Source: an uncultured Rhodospirillales bacterium (GTDB lineage: Bacteria; Pseudomonadota; Alphaproteobacteria; CACIAM-22H2). From it: a stretch of 64,000 bases of DNA. The stretch lies in contig CALANV010000007.1 in NCBI GenBank assembly GCA_937926175.1, forward strand, positions 1 through 64,000, in the 5' to 3' direction. Position 1 is the stretch's first letter, and each line of letters starts with the position of its first letter. Made by a program: the position numbers and the translations under genes. The notes beneath the pieces are model-generated. The model saw nothing but the letters and a program-made list of their open reading frames with translations. It did no database searches and was not told where the DNA came from. Below are positions 25,044-32,883 of the stretch, piece after piece.

Positions 25044-26204
25044 CTAGATGCCGATCGACGAGAAGAAGATCGAGAAGAGAGCGTTGGCGACGATCACGAG
25101 AAAAATCGACTCGACGACGGCCTTGGTCGTCTGGCGCCCCACGCCTTCCGCACCCCCCTCGACGCGGAGTCCCTCGTAGCAGCCTGCCATCCCGATGAGG
25201 AGGGCGAAGAACGGCGCCTTGATGATGCCGATCCAGAACATGGTCGTGCTGATCGCCGAGCTCAACTGCGTCAGAAACTGGCCGGTCGAAATGTTCAGGG
25301 CAACCAGCGACATCACGGCGCCGCCGATCAGCGCCATCATATCGGCGAAGAACACGAGCAGCGGCAATGCGATCATCATGGCAAGCAGCCGGGGCAGCAC
25401 CAACACCTCGATCGGATCGAGCCCCATCGTGCGCATGGCGTCGATCTCCTCGTTCACCAGCATCGTGCCGATTTCGGCGGTGAAGGCGCTGCCCGAGCGG
25501 CCGGCGACCATGACGGCGGTCAGCAGCACGCCGAGCTCACGCAGGACGGAGATGCCGAGCAGATTGACCGTGAAGATTTCCGCGCCGTAGGCGCGCAATT
25601 GGTCGGCGCCCTGATAGGCGAGCACGATCCCGATCAGGAACGACAGCAGGCCGACGATCGGTATCGCGTCCAGACCGATCCGCTCGATGTGGCTCAGCAG
25701 GGAGATGAGTCGCAGACGCCTCGGCCGCACCAGCGTGCGCGTCAGCGCGACGGTGCACATGCCGCAGAACGTGACGAGGTTGCGCGCGCGGCGAAACACC
25801 GTGAACGTCGTGCTGCCGATACGTTCGACCATGGCGCGGATCGGCCACACGAGCGGCCGGGCGAGAGGCTGCCGCTCCTCCACCACGTGCTGCATCCGCG
25901 TGAGGAGGGCGGTGTGAGCCGGGCTCGCCCCGGACAGATCGATCTGGTGACCGTCATGCGTCAGCCGCCGGACCAGCCGGAACAGCAGCCAGGCACCTGC
26001 CGTATCGAGTGCGGTCAGCTGCGTGAAGTCGATACGTACCCTGCCGGCCGCCGGATTCAGCCCCGATATCGGCTGCACCAGAGATTCGATCGAAGAGAGC
26101 GTCCAGCGGCCACCAAGAATCAGCATGAACCAACCGTTCGCCGACGCCGTCCGGAACCAACCGGCTTCCTGAGGTTGCGTTGCGAGAGCCTGCGCTGCAG
26201 CCAT
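25044..26204 (-). CDS. mlaE: Mla-type ABC permease with N-terminal STAS domain (MlaE-like)
   Basis: This inner-membrane permease is 386 aa from the ATG at 26204, chosen because GGAGG lies about 9 nt upstream; starts further upstream encode basic, non-conserved residues. Residues of about 1-110 form a STAS-like domain (LSSIESLVQPISGLNPAAGR, LTALDTAGAWLLFRLVRRL). E. coli instead has this function in the separate MlaB. The MlaE core follows (GQ-type loop, RELGVLLTAVMVAGRSGSAF, EEIDAMRTMGLDPIEVLVLP). It is the first gene of the lipid transport operon. Confidence 0.94.
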   Translation of the reverse strand: MAAAQALATQPQEAGWFRTASANGWFMLILGGRWTLSSIESLVQPISGLNPAAGRVRIDFTQLTALDTAGAWLLFRLVRRLTHDGHQIDLSGASPAHTALLTRMQHVVEERQPLARPLVWPIRAMVERIGSTTFTVFRRARNLVTFCGMCTVALTRTLVRPRRLRLISLLSHIERIGLDAIPIVGLLSFLIGIVLAYQGADQLRAYGAEIFTVNLLGISVLRELGVLLTAVMVAGRSGSAFTAEIGTMLVNEEIDAMRTMGLDPIEVLVLPRLLAMMIALPLLVFFADMMALIGGAVMSLVALNISTGQFLTQLSSAISTTMFWIGIIKAPFFALLIGMAGCYEGLRVEGGAEGVGRQTTKAVVESIFLVIVANALFSIFFSSIGI

Positions 26205-26459
26205 GGGGGTCCGCCTCCGTACCGGTTTTACGATTCGGACAGTATCAAGGGGCGGAACGAAAGAGAGTTTCAGGAGAAATCTGGAGGTATCTTTGTGTGT
26301 CGGCGTGCGGGCGTGAAACAACGGCTTGCGCCCCGACCGGCGTGACCCGGCCAATACTTAGGCATCAGCCGATGTCGTGCCGGATGATTCCTTCGGACGA
26401 TATCCCGAAGTTTGCAGACGCGAGCGGTACCCGCCGTTCGACCGACGGTCGAACCACGT

Positions 26460-28412
26460 TCAAAGAAGATCCGGGAGCTCGTCGACCGTGCTCTTGCGCC
26501 GGTAGTTCTGCGCCGCCATGCGTATCGGCGCGTTCGCGGCGCCGTACATGTCATAGGACCCGACGCGCTGCACGATCTCGATGAAAAACCGGTCGGCGAA
26601 CGAGTCGGTGTAGACCTGGAAGTACTCGCCATCGGCAGACCGGTCGTAAAGAATGTTGTCGCCGCGGAGCCTTGCGACGAGATCGGCCGGAAGGTCGAAG
26701 CGCGCCATCAGGTCGTCATAATAGTTCGCCGGAATGCTCAGCAGTCGGACGCCATTGTCCCGCAGTCGACGTGCGGCTGCGAAGATGTCCGTCGTTCTGA
26801 AGGCGATGTGATGGACGCCGGCGCCGGCAAACGCCGATACGGAGCGGGCCGCGACCGTATTCCGGCTGTCGGAGGTGTTGAGCGGAAACCGGATCGCACG
26901 ATTTCGGCTCGCGACGGCACGACTGCGGACGAGTCCGTAGGGGTCGGGCAGGACCCAGGTATCTTCCGGCTCCAGACCGAGGATGGAACGGTAGAAAAGA
27001 GTCCAGCTGTCGAGCTGACCTTCGGGGAGCGCTCGGGCGACGTGATCGATCGTCTGAAGGCCGATCCCGGTGTCGCCGCCGGAAGAAGTATCCTCGAGGA
27101 CGAAGTCGGTCTCGAGCGGACCAGCGCCGGGGACCTTCTCCGCAACGAAGTAGATCAGGCTTCCGTCGAGTGATCGCACCGCGGGGATCGCCCACTCGTT
27201 GGGCCCCACCCGGCCATCGAAACGGGCGCATCCAAAGGCCTCGGCCCGGCTCAAGGCCTGCAGATCGTCGTCGGTCCGAAGACCGATGGCGCAGATCGAG
27301 GGACCGTGGACGAGGAAATAGGAATGTGCGAACGACCCGGGTTCGGCATTGAGGACGATGCTGATTTCGCCCTGCCGGTACAACGTGACGTTCTTGGTGC
27401 GGTGACGGCCGGCCCGGCGGAATCCCAGCTGGTCCAGCCACGTCGCAAGCGCAGTCTGCGTCGCATCGTCGACGGCGAATTCGACGAACGAGATGCCCCC
27501 GAGCACAGGCACCGGCGGCGGATCGAACAACTCGACCCGCCTGACCTGCGGCGGACGAGGAGTGGGCTCGGGCGCCGTGGCGTCGTCGGCCGACCGCAGC
27601 CGATGGCGTACCTGCTCCTCCAAATAAAGCAGCGACCGCATTCCGTCGCTGGCAGTGGGCCGCGTCGGCGAGGCACGGAATTCGTCGTTGAAGACTTCGA
27701 GCGAGATCGGCCCGGCATAGCCGGCACGCACGACCTGCGCGAGGAAGCCCGCCACGTCGAGATCGCCCTGGCCGGGGAAGCACCGGAAATGCCGGCTCCA
27801 GGACATCACGTCCATGCGCAGACGCGGGGCGTCGGCGAGCTGCACGAAGAATATCCGCGCCCCCGGTATGTCGGCGATTCTGGCGATGTCGTCGTCGAGC
27901 GCTAACGTGTGGAAGCTGTCGAGGATGAGGCCGAGATGCGGATGCGCGGCCCGCTCGACGATCCGCCAGGCATGTCCATAGGTGCGGACCCGCGTTCCCC
28001 AGGCGAGCGCCTCGTATCCGATCCTGAGGCCGTGTCGGGCGGCGCGGTCGGCCAGTTCATGGAGCTGCGCCGCCGCCCGTTCATCATCGTCGATGGCGCC
28101 CGGAGAGACGTTCGAGCACACGAGCATCAGCGGCGCCCCCAGTTCCTGCATGACCTCGAACTTGCGTTCGGCGCGAGCGAGATTTCGCCGGAACTGGTCA
28201 TCGGGCACGCCTTCGAAATTGCGGAACGGCTGGTAGAGGGCGATCTTCAGACCAAGATCGGCGACGCACACACGGACATCGCGCGGGGACCCGTCAAAGC
28301 ACAGGAGATCGTTCTCGAAGATTTCGACGGCGTCGAACCGCGCCGCAGCGGCCGCCTTGAGCTTTTCCTTCAACGTTCCACTGAGCGAAACCGTTGCGAT
28401 CGAGCGCCGCAT
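26460..28412 (-). CDS. quiC: 3-dehydroshikimate dehydratase fused to an HPPD-like domain
   Basis: This enzyme converts 3-dehydroshikimate to protocatechuate, the entry to the pca pathway. It is 650 aa. Residues 1-280 form a TIM barrel of the xylose-isomerase-like type, with metal ligands matching the known bacterial enzyme: Glu134, Asp165, Gln191 and Glu239. Residues 300-650 form a VOC/4-hydroxyphenylpyruvate-dioxygenase-like half with a candidate His457, His535, Glu612 iron triad. GGGAGGATCGG precedes the start. It is divergent from a GntR gene, with an AT-rich palindrome in between. The role of the C-terminal half is unclear. Confidence 0.93.
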   Translation of the reverse strand: MRRSIATVSLSGTLKEKLKAAAAARFDAVEIFENDLLCFDGSPRDVRVCVADLGLKIALYQPFRNFEGVPDDQFRRNLARAERKFEVMQELGAPLMLVCSNVSPGAIDDDERAAAQLHELADRAARHGLRIGYEALAWGTRVRTYGHAWRIVERAAHPHLGLILDSFHTLALDDDIARIADIPGARIFFVQLADAPRLRMDVMSWSRHFRCFPGQGDLDVAGFLAQVVRAGYAGPISLEVFNDEFRASPTRPTASDGMRSLLYLEEQVRHRLRSADDATAPEPTPRPPQVRRVELFDPPPVPVLGGISFVEFAVDDATQTALATWLDQLGFRRAGRHRTKNVTLYRQGEISIVLNAEPGSFAHSYFLVHGPSICAIGLRTDDDLQALSRAEAFGCARFDGRVGPNEWAIPAVRSLDGSLIYFVAEKVPGAGPLETDFVLEDTSSGGDTGIGLQTIDHVARALPEGQLDSWTLFYRSILGLEPEDTWVLPDPYGLVRSRAVASRNRAIRFPLNTSDSRNTVAARSVSAFAGAGVHHIAFRTTDIFAAARRLRDNGVRLLSIPANYYDDLMARFDLPADLVARLRGDNILYDRSADGEYFQVYTDSFADRFFIEIVQRVGSYDMYGAANAPIRMAAQNYRRKSTVDELPDLL

Positions 28413-28432
28413 CCGATCCTCCCTGTATATAA

Positions 28433-28452
28433 AAATATGATATTACATATTT
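28433..28452. promoter_or_regulatory. AT-rich palindrome between quiC and its divergent GntR gene
   Basis: AAATATG-ATATTA-CATATTT has perfect 7-bp arms and stands out in GC-rich surroundings. It lies 20 bp upstream of the quiC start codon. Its place between quiC and the divergent regulator gene suggests that it is the operator of the GntR protein encoded at 28586. Its sequence differs from the operators of the other two GntR genes in this window. Confidence 0.6.
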
Positions 28453-28585
28453 AATCAGACAAAAAGGACTCTCATCGGTTACAACCCTGAAAATCGGGGG
28501 TAGCGGTTTCCTTGCTGTAACGCGGTGAAACGGGCAAAAATCCCGCGTGCGGGGATTCCGCATGGGGTGGAGGTACGGCACGCAC

Positions 28586-29341
28586 ATGGAGGGTTTCCCG
28601 AGAGAGCCCGATCGCGCTGATCAGCCGGCGACGCTGACCGAGGCGATCTATGGCCGGATCCGCAACGACATCCTGCTAGGCGTCTACCGGCCCGGCGACA
28701 AGCTGAAGCTGGAGTCGCTGCGCCGGCATTACGACGCCAGCGTCAGCACGCTTCGCGAGACCCTGTCGCGTCTCGTATCGGAAGGCCTGGTCGCCAACGA
28801 GGGGCAGCGCGGCTTCATGGTCGTGCCGGCGTCGCTCGCCGATCTGCGGGACATCACGGAGGTACGCACTCTGCTGGAGTGTCATGCCGCGCGACTGTCG
28901 CTCCAGCGCGCCGATCTCGACTGGGAGTCGCGGTTGGTCGCGGCCTATCACAAGCTGTCGCGGATCGAGGAGGTCATCGAAAGCGACCCCCAGCGCTTCG
29001 GCCCGATGCTCGAGACGTACAACCGCGAATTCCACAGCGCGCTCGTTTCGGCCTGCGGCTCCCGCTGGCTGCTGACGTTTCGCAGCGCCATGTATGATCA
29101 AAGCCTGCGCTATCGCATGCTCGCCTTCCAGGTGCGCCATTTCCCGCGCGACCAGTCGCGGCGCGAGCATCGCGAGATTCTGGACGCCGCGCTCGCGCGC
29201 GATGCCGACCGGCTGGTCGCGGTGCTGTCCGCCCACATCACCAAGGGCGCCGAACTCTATGCGGAGGCGGATCTCACCCGCCGCTCGGAGCCGAAACGCC
29301 GCGGACCAAAGGGCCGCCGCGCGGCGCAGGGGAGGAAATAG
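28586..29341 (+). CDS. GntR-family regulator, FCD type, divergent from quiC
   Basis: This is 251 aa from the ATG at 28586 (MEGFPREPD); ATG at 28562 or GTG at 28547 are possible earlier starts. The winged helix-turn-helix spans about residues 14-80 (LESLRRHYDASVSTLRETL, wing EGQRGFMVVPA). The FCD domain spans about 85-225 (EVRTLLECHAARLSLQ, FHSALVSACGSRWLL). The basic tail KRRGPKGRRAAQGRK is unusually Arg/Lys-rich. By position it should regulate quiC in response to a quinate/shikimate-pathway compound. Confidence 0.92.
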   Translation: MEGFPREPDRADQPATLTEAIYGRIRNDILLGVYRPGDKLKLESLRRHYDASVSTLRETLSRLVSEGLVANEGQRGFMVVPASLADLRDITEVRTLLECHAARLSLQRADLDWESRLVAAYHKLSRIEEVIESDPQRFGPMLETYNREFHSALVSACGSRWLLTFRSAMYDQSLRYRMLAFQVRHFPRDQSRREHREILDAALARDADRLVAVLSAHITKGAELYAEADLTRRSEPKRRGPKGRRAAQGRK

Positions 29342-29574
29342 TCGTTCGGGTATCGCGCCTGCCGATGACCGGAAGGCGCGTGCAAGCGAGGCGACCCGCC
29401 ATGCCCGAAAATTGCCTCTGCGCTTAACGGCGCGCGGCTTGCGCGCCAGCTTCTGTGAACCGTTTTCAGCCGTCACGAATTAAGTGGATCACCAATGCGG
29501 ACTTGAACCGCGAAGGGCATCGACGGACCTGCGCCGGGCTTGGTTTCTCGGTGGTTCAATCCTGATGTGAAGTC

Positions 29575-29594
29575 CTGTCCCGATGGTGGGACAG
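29575..29594. repeat. Inverted repeat CTGTCCC / GGGACAG
   Basis: CTGTCCC (29575-29581) and GGGACAG (29588-29594) are perfect inverted copies around a 6-nt loop. The same heptamer recurs in the tandem array downstream and in a second inverted pair at 29657-29683. Confidence 0.6.
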
Positions 29595-29656
29595 CCGGGC
29601 GACCAGAAGTCCGCCCGCAGACCCATTTGTGCGGCGGCTCCGTTCGGCATGCGGCG

Positions 29657-29683
29657 GTGTCCCGGGACGGTGTTCTGGGACAC
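29657..29683. repeat. Inverted repeat GTGTCCC / GGGACAC
   Basis: GTGTCCC (29657-29663) is the exact reverse complement of GGGACAC (29677-29683), separated by 13 nt. It is a variant of the pair at 29575-29594, with C in place of G at the outer position. Confidence 0.6.
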
Positions 29684-29809
29684 GCAGCCCACTGTTCTAC
29701 TCGCCACATTCGCCAGGCCGGGACCGGCACGTCCCTAAATTACATCGACGTTTCAATGAGTTGTCAGGCGGCCGGCGCCCACATCCGTTTGCGGGACGAG
29801 TGGGGCTCT

Positions 29810-29893
29810 GGGACACCGGGAGGTTAGGACAGCAGGACACTGAGATACAGCTAGGACAGTAGGACTCTTGGGACAGTGGGACACTTGGGACAG
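29810..29893 (+). repeat. Degenerate tandem array of about 8-bp GGGACA units
   Basis: About ten loosely conserved units of 8-11 bp, such as GGGACACC, AGGACAGC, AGGACACT, AGGACAGT, GGGACAGT and GGGACACTT, follow one another. The period and sequence drift, as in an old microsatellite-like array. No coding frame uses it. Confidence 0.7.
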
Positions 29894-29917
29894 CCGCGCG
29901 GGGGGGGCCAAATGAAA

Positions 29918-29946
29918 CGCCCGCCGGGCTTTCGGCCCGGCGGGCG
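29918..29946 (-). terminator. 12-bp hairpin downstream of the IclR gene
   Basis: CGCCCGCCGGGC (29918-29929) pairs perfectly with GCCCGGCGGGCG (29935-29946) around a TTTCG loop. Read on the minus strand it lies 112 nt past the IclR stop and is followed by GTTTCATTT, a weak T-rich tail. It is a likely terminator for the leftward IclR transcript. Confidence 0.55.
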
Positions 29947-30058
29947 CACTGATCCGGCCCCGAGGGCACCATAAACGGAGCCGCGCGTCAACCGCCCGGC
30001 TGTGGCCCTCTCGCTCGCGGATGTTCTTCCGTTCGTCGCGATCGCCGCCCGGTTCGAC

Positions 30059-30838
30059 TCATCCGGCGCCGCCGTGTTCGACGCAGGCGAGACTGATATG
30101 GCGTGCCGCGCGGCGAAGTTCTGGCAGGAAGCGGGCGACCATGTCCGCCGCACTGATGCGAACGGCCTGTGCGCTCATGTTGATGGCAATGTTCGCGGCC
30201 GGCGTCCGGCCGGGGATCGCGACGGCGATCGACCGCAGGCCGAGCTCCAGTTCCTCCGACACCAGCGCGTAGCCGCGCGCCCGGACCTCCTCGATGCGCT
30301 GCCGCAACTCGCCCTTGGTCGTCAGCGTATGCGGGGTACACCGGGTGAGACGTGCAGTCGCAAGGTATTGGTCGAACTCGCGCGGCGGCAGCAGCGAGAG
30401 CAGGGCTTGCCCCATTGACGTGGCATGCGCCGGGAGACGCGTGCCGACGCTGAGGCCGATCGCGATGATGCGGTGCCGTGCCGGCGAGCGGGCCACGTAG
30501 ATCACGTCGCCGGCATCGAGCATGCCGGCGGACGCCGACTCGTTGAAACGCGCGGTCAGGTCCTGGAGCACCTCGCGGACCAGCTCCAGCGACGAGAATC
30601 CGGTCAGAAACGATTGCCCGAGCTCGAGCACCGCCGGCGTCAGTTCGAAGTACTTGCCGTCCGTTCGGGCCAGGCCGGCGGCGCATAACGTGTGAAGGAA
30701 CCGTCGGGCGGCTGCGCGCGTCAGGCCCGTCGCTGCGGCGACATCGGTGATGGTCTGTCTTTGGCGGCCAGCACCGAAGCTGCGGATCACCGACAAGCCC
30801 CGCATGAACGATGCGACCGTTTCGTCTCGTCGTGTCAT
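30059..30838 (-). CDS. IclR-family regulator, PcaR/PcaU/PobR-like
   Basis: This is 259 aa from the ATG at 30838 (MTRRDETVASFMRGLSVIRSF); a longer frame runs back into the operator region and is less likely. The N-terminal winged helix-turn-helix (TITDVAAATGLTRAAARRFL) covers about residues 10-75. The IclR effector domain (about 80-255) includes RIIAIGLSVGTRLPAHATSMG and EELELGLRSIAVAIPGR. It is divergent from pcaI, and two palindromes lie between them. The family and context support control of protocatechuate catabolism, with 3-oxoadipate or protocatechuate as likely inducer. Confidence 0.92.
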   Translation of the reverse strand: MTRRDETVASFMRGLSVIRSFGAGRQRQTITDVAAATGLTRAAARRFLHTLCAAGLARTDGKYFELTPAVLELGQSFLTGFSSLELVREVLQDLTARFNESASAGMLDAGDVIYVARSPARHRIIAIGLSVGTRLPAHATSMGQALLSLLPPREFDQYLATARLTRCTPHTLTTKGELRQRIEEVRARGYALVSEELELGLRSIAVAIPGRTPAANIAINMSAQAVRISAADMVARFLPELRRAARHISLACVEHGGAG

Positions 30839-30847
30839 GATGCTCGG

Positions 30848-30868
30848 TTTGTTCGGAATGCGAACAAA
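30848..30868. promoter_or_regulatory. PcaR-type palindrome between the IclR gene and pcaI
   Basis: TTTGTTCG-GAATG-CGAACAAA has 8-bp perfect arms. Its GTTCGGAATGCGAAC core resembles the published IclR-type pca operator GTTCGATAATCGCAC and shares GTTC-N7-GAAC with the site before pcaD (32731-32751). It lies just upstream of the IclR start and 84 bp before pcaI. Confidence 0.7.
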
Positions 30869-30870
30869 TC

Positions 30871-30884
30871 GTGTGAATTCGCAC
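30871..30884. promoter_or_regulatory. Second palindrome GTGTGAATTCGCAC
   Basis: This 14-bp imperfect palindrome has centre GAATTC and one mismatched pair. It is centred about 20 bp, or two helical turns, from the PcaR-type palindrome at 30848-30868. The spacing fits cooperative binding of IclR dimers on one face of the DNA. Confidence 0.5.
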
Positions 30885-30951
30885 AATCTCGTTGACCGGA
30901 AGAAAGGCCGCGGCCCAGACTTAATCAAGAACAATCTGAACGCTCATCGAC

Positions 30952-31815
30952 ATGGGACGGATACTGGCCTTATCTGACGCGGTGGCCGAGTTCATCCGCG
31001 ACGGTGACAGCGTCGCGATGGAGGGATTCACGCACCTCATTCCCTTCGCCGCCGGCCATGAGATCGTGCGCCAGCGGCGCAAGCGGCTGACCTTGATCCG
31101 CATGACCCCCGACCTGATCTACGATCAGTTGATCGGCATGGGGTGCGTCGAGCGAATGATCTTTTCATGGGGCGGCAATCCCGGCGTGGGATCGCTGCAT
31201 CGCTTCCGGGACGCCGTCGAGAAGGGCTGGCCCCATCCGCTCGAGATCGAGGAACGCAGCCACGCCGATCTGGCCAATGCCTATGTGGCCGGCGCCGCCA
31301 ACCTTCCGTTCGCCGTGCTGCGCGGCTATGTCGGCTCGGACCTGCCCAAGTACAATGACCGCATCCGGTTCATCGAGTGCCCGTTCACGGGCGAGAAGCT
31401 CGCGGCGGTGCCGTCGGTCAGGCCCGACGTCGCCCTGATCCATGCCCAGAAGGCGGACCGCAAGGGAAACGTCCTGATCTGGGGCATTCTCGGCGTGCAG
31501 AAGGAGGCGGTGCTTGCAGCCAAACGCGCCATCGTCACGGTCGAGGAGATCGTCGACGAGCTCGATCCCTGGCCCAACGCCTGCGTTCTGCCGCACTGGG
31601 TGGTATCGGCCGTGTGCCACGTGCCGGGCGGTGCCTATCCCTCCTACGCGCAGGGCTATTACGAACGCGACAACCGGTTCTATCAGGCTTGGGACGAGAT
31701 CGCGCGTTCGCGCGAGACGTTCCTCGCATGGATGGAGAAGCACGTGCTCGGCACCAGGGACTTCGCGGAATTCCGGCGCGTGCTTGCGACCACCATGGGA
31801 CGGGAGGCGGCGTGA
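30952..31815 (+). CDS. pcaI: 3-oxoadipate CoA-transferase subunit A (GctA-like)
   Basis: This 287-aa subunit of a two-subunit CoA-transferase activates 3-oxoadipate with CoA from succinyl-CoA. It is longer than Pseudomonas PcaI (about 230 aa) and resembles the glutaconate CoA-transferase A type (FIRDGDSVAMEGFTHLIPFAAGHE, FSWGGNPGVGSLHRFRDAVE, DVALIHAQKADRKGNVLIWG). It starts the pca operon downstream of the IclR operators and overlaps the next gene by 1 nt. The 3-oxoadipate role rests on the neighbouring pcaDCHGB genes. Confidence 0.88.
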   Translation: MGRILALSDAVAEFIRDGDSVAMEGFTHLIPFAAGHEIVRQRRKRLTLIRMTPDLIYDQLIGMGCVERMIFSWGGNPGVGSLHRFRDAVEKGWPHPLEIEERSHADLANAYVAGAANLPFAVLRGYVGSDLPKYNDRIRFIECPFTGEKLAAVPSVRPDVALIHAQKADRKGNVLIWGILGVQKEAVLAAKRAIVTVEEIVDELDPWPNACVLPHWVVSAVCHVPGGAYPSYAQGYYERDNRFYQAWDEIARSRETFLAWMEKHVLGTRDFAEFRRVLATTMGREAA

Positions 31816-32588
31816 TGTCGGAACTCGGTTTCACGCCCAGCGAGATCATGACCGTTGCTGCTGCCCGGATGCTGAAGAACGGGACGGTGTGCTTCGTCGG
31901 CATCGGTCTTCCTTCGACCGCCGCCAATCTCGCGCGGCTGACGCATGCACCCGACGTGGTGCTGATCTACGAGTCGGGACCAATCGGCGCCAAGCCGAGT
32001 GTGCTGCCGCTGTCGATCGGCGACGGCGAGCTGGCGCTGACCGCCGACACGGTCGTGAGTACGCCGGAAATCTTCCGCTACTGGCTGCAGGGCGGGCGAA
32101 TCGACGTCGGATTTCTGGGCGCCGCCCAGATCGATCGGTTCGCCAACATCAACACGACCGTGATCGGACCCTACGACAAGCCGAAGGTCCGTCTTCCCGG
32201 CGCGGGCGGCGCGCCCGAGATCGCGGCCATGGCGCGGGAGGTGCTCATCATCCTGCAGCATACGCCCCGGGCTTTCGTGCCGAAGCTCGACTTCATCACC
32301 TCCGCCGGCCATCTCGACGGGGGCGACGCGCGCGAGCGGGCGAAGCTTCCGGGCGAGGGGCCGACCGCCGTGATTACGGATCTCGGGATCCTGACGCCGG
32401 ATCCAGTGACCAAGGAGCTCGTGCTGACGAGCATCCATCCGGGTGTGTCGGTCGAGCAGGTGAAGGCCGCCACAGGCTGGGACCTCAAGATTTCGAACGA
32501 ACTTCGGACGACTCCTGCGCCGCAACCGCACGAGCTGAAGGCGCTGCGAGACCTGCAGCGGCGAACCGCCGAGGCGCATGCACGTTGA
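31815..32588 (+). CDS. pcaJ: 3-oxoadipate CoA-transferase subunit B (GctB-like)
   Basis: This second CoA-transferase subunit is 257 aa from the ATG at 31815, which shares one base with the pcaI stop. A longer frame upstream is out-of-frame pcaI. Motifs are GTVCFVGIGLPSTAANLARL and the catalytic Glu in IYESGPIGAKP (near residue 50), with later LGAAQIDRFANINTTVIG. Together with the A subunit it makes 3-oxoadipyl-CoA. The thiolase PcaF for the last step is not in the window. Confidence 0.88.
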   Translation: MSELGFTPSEIMTVAAARMLKNGTVCFVGIGLPSTAANLARLTHAPDVVLIYESGPIGAKPSVLPLSIGDGELALTADTVVSTPEIFRYWLQGGRIDVGFLGAAQIDRFANINTTVIGPYDKPKVRLPGAGGAPEIAAMAREVLIILQHTPRAFVPKLDFITSAGHLDGGDARERAKLPGEGPTAVITDLGILTPDPVTKELVLTSIHPGVSVEQVKAATGWDLKISNELRTTPAPQPHELKALRDLQRRTAEAHAR

Positions 32589-32730
32589 AGCGACGGCACG
32601 TCATGGCGGCATTCGGCTGAAACCCGGCGCGAGGGCCGTTCGGACAGCCTGAAGACGCGTGCGCCGGCACGCGGGATGGTGCGCCGGCCCGCGAACGGGA
32701 AAGATGCCGGGCACCTGGCTTGCGGCGCGC

Positions 32731-32751
32731 ATCGTTCATAATATGAACGAT
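32731..32751. promoter_or_regulatory. Perfect palindrome upstream of pcaD, IclR-type operator
   Basis: ATCGTTCATA (32731-32740) and TATGAACGAT (32742-32751) are perfect 10-bp arms around a single A. The core GTTCATAATATGAAC has the same GTTC-N7-GAAC layout, and AAT centre, as the palindrome at 30848-30868. It lies in the 295-bp gap between pcaJ and pcaD, so pcaDCHGB probably has its own promoter controlled by the same IclR protein. Confidence 0.7.
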
Positions 32752-32883
32752 TGAAGCGACGATGCCGCCGTCGACGTATTCTTCCTGTCCGGCATCCGCC
32801 GCCGCGCGCTGGACTTGGCGCGCTGGACTTCAACTCCCGGCTTCGGGAAAGTTGGGAGGCGGAAGAACGGGGAGGAAACGGGT

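Larger units (their letters stand above)
29342..30058. other. Repeat-rich intergenic region between two convergent regulators
   Basis: This 717-bp region has no convincing gene. It holds a short tRNA-3'-end-like sequence on the minus strand near 29485-29511, two inverted GGGACA/TGTCCC pairs, a degenerate tandem repeat of GGGACA units and a strong hairpin at 29918-29946. The accumulation of repeats suggests a site of past insertion or a slowly decaying mobile remnant. Confidence 0.5.

Noticed and set aside
23463..26345. 960-codon plus-strand frame across the Mla operon
   Set aside because: It is antisense to four clearly identified minus-strand Mla genes; its composition is the mirror of their codons.
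29485..29560. Possible full tRNA gene on the minus strand
   Set aside because: A T-arm and CCA end are present, but the total is about 62-70 nt, the acceptor has mismatches and no normal D-arm or anticodon arm forms.
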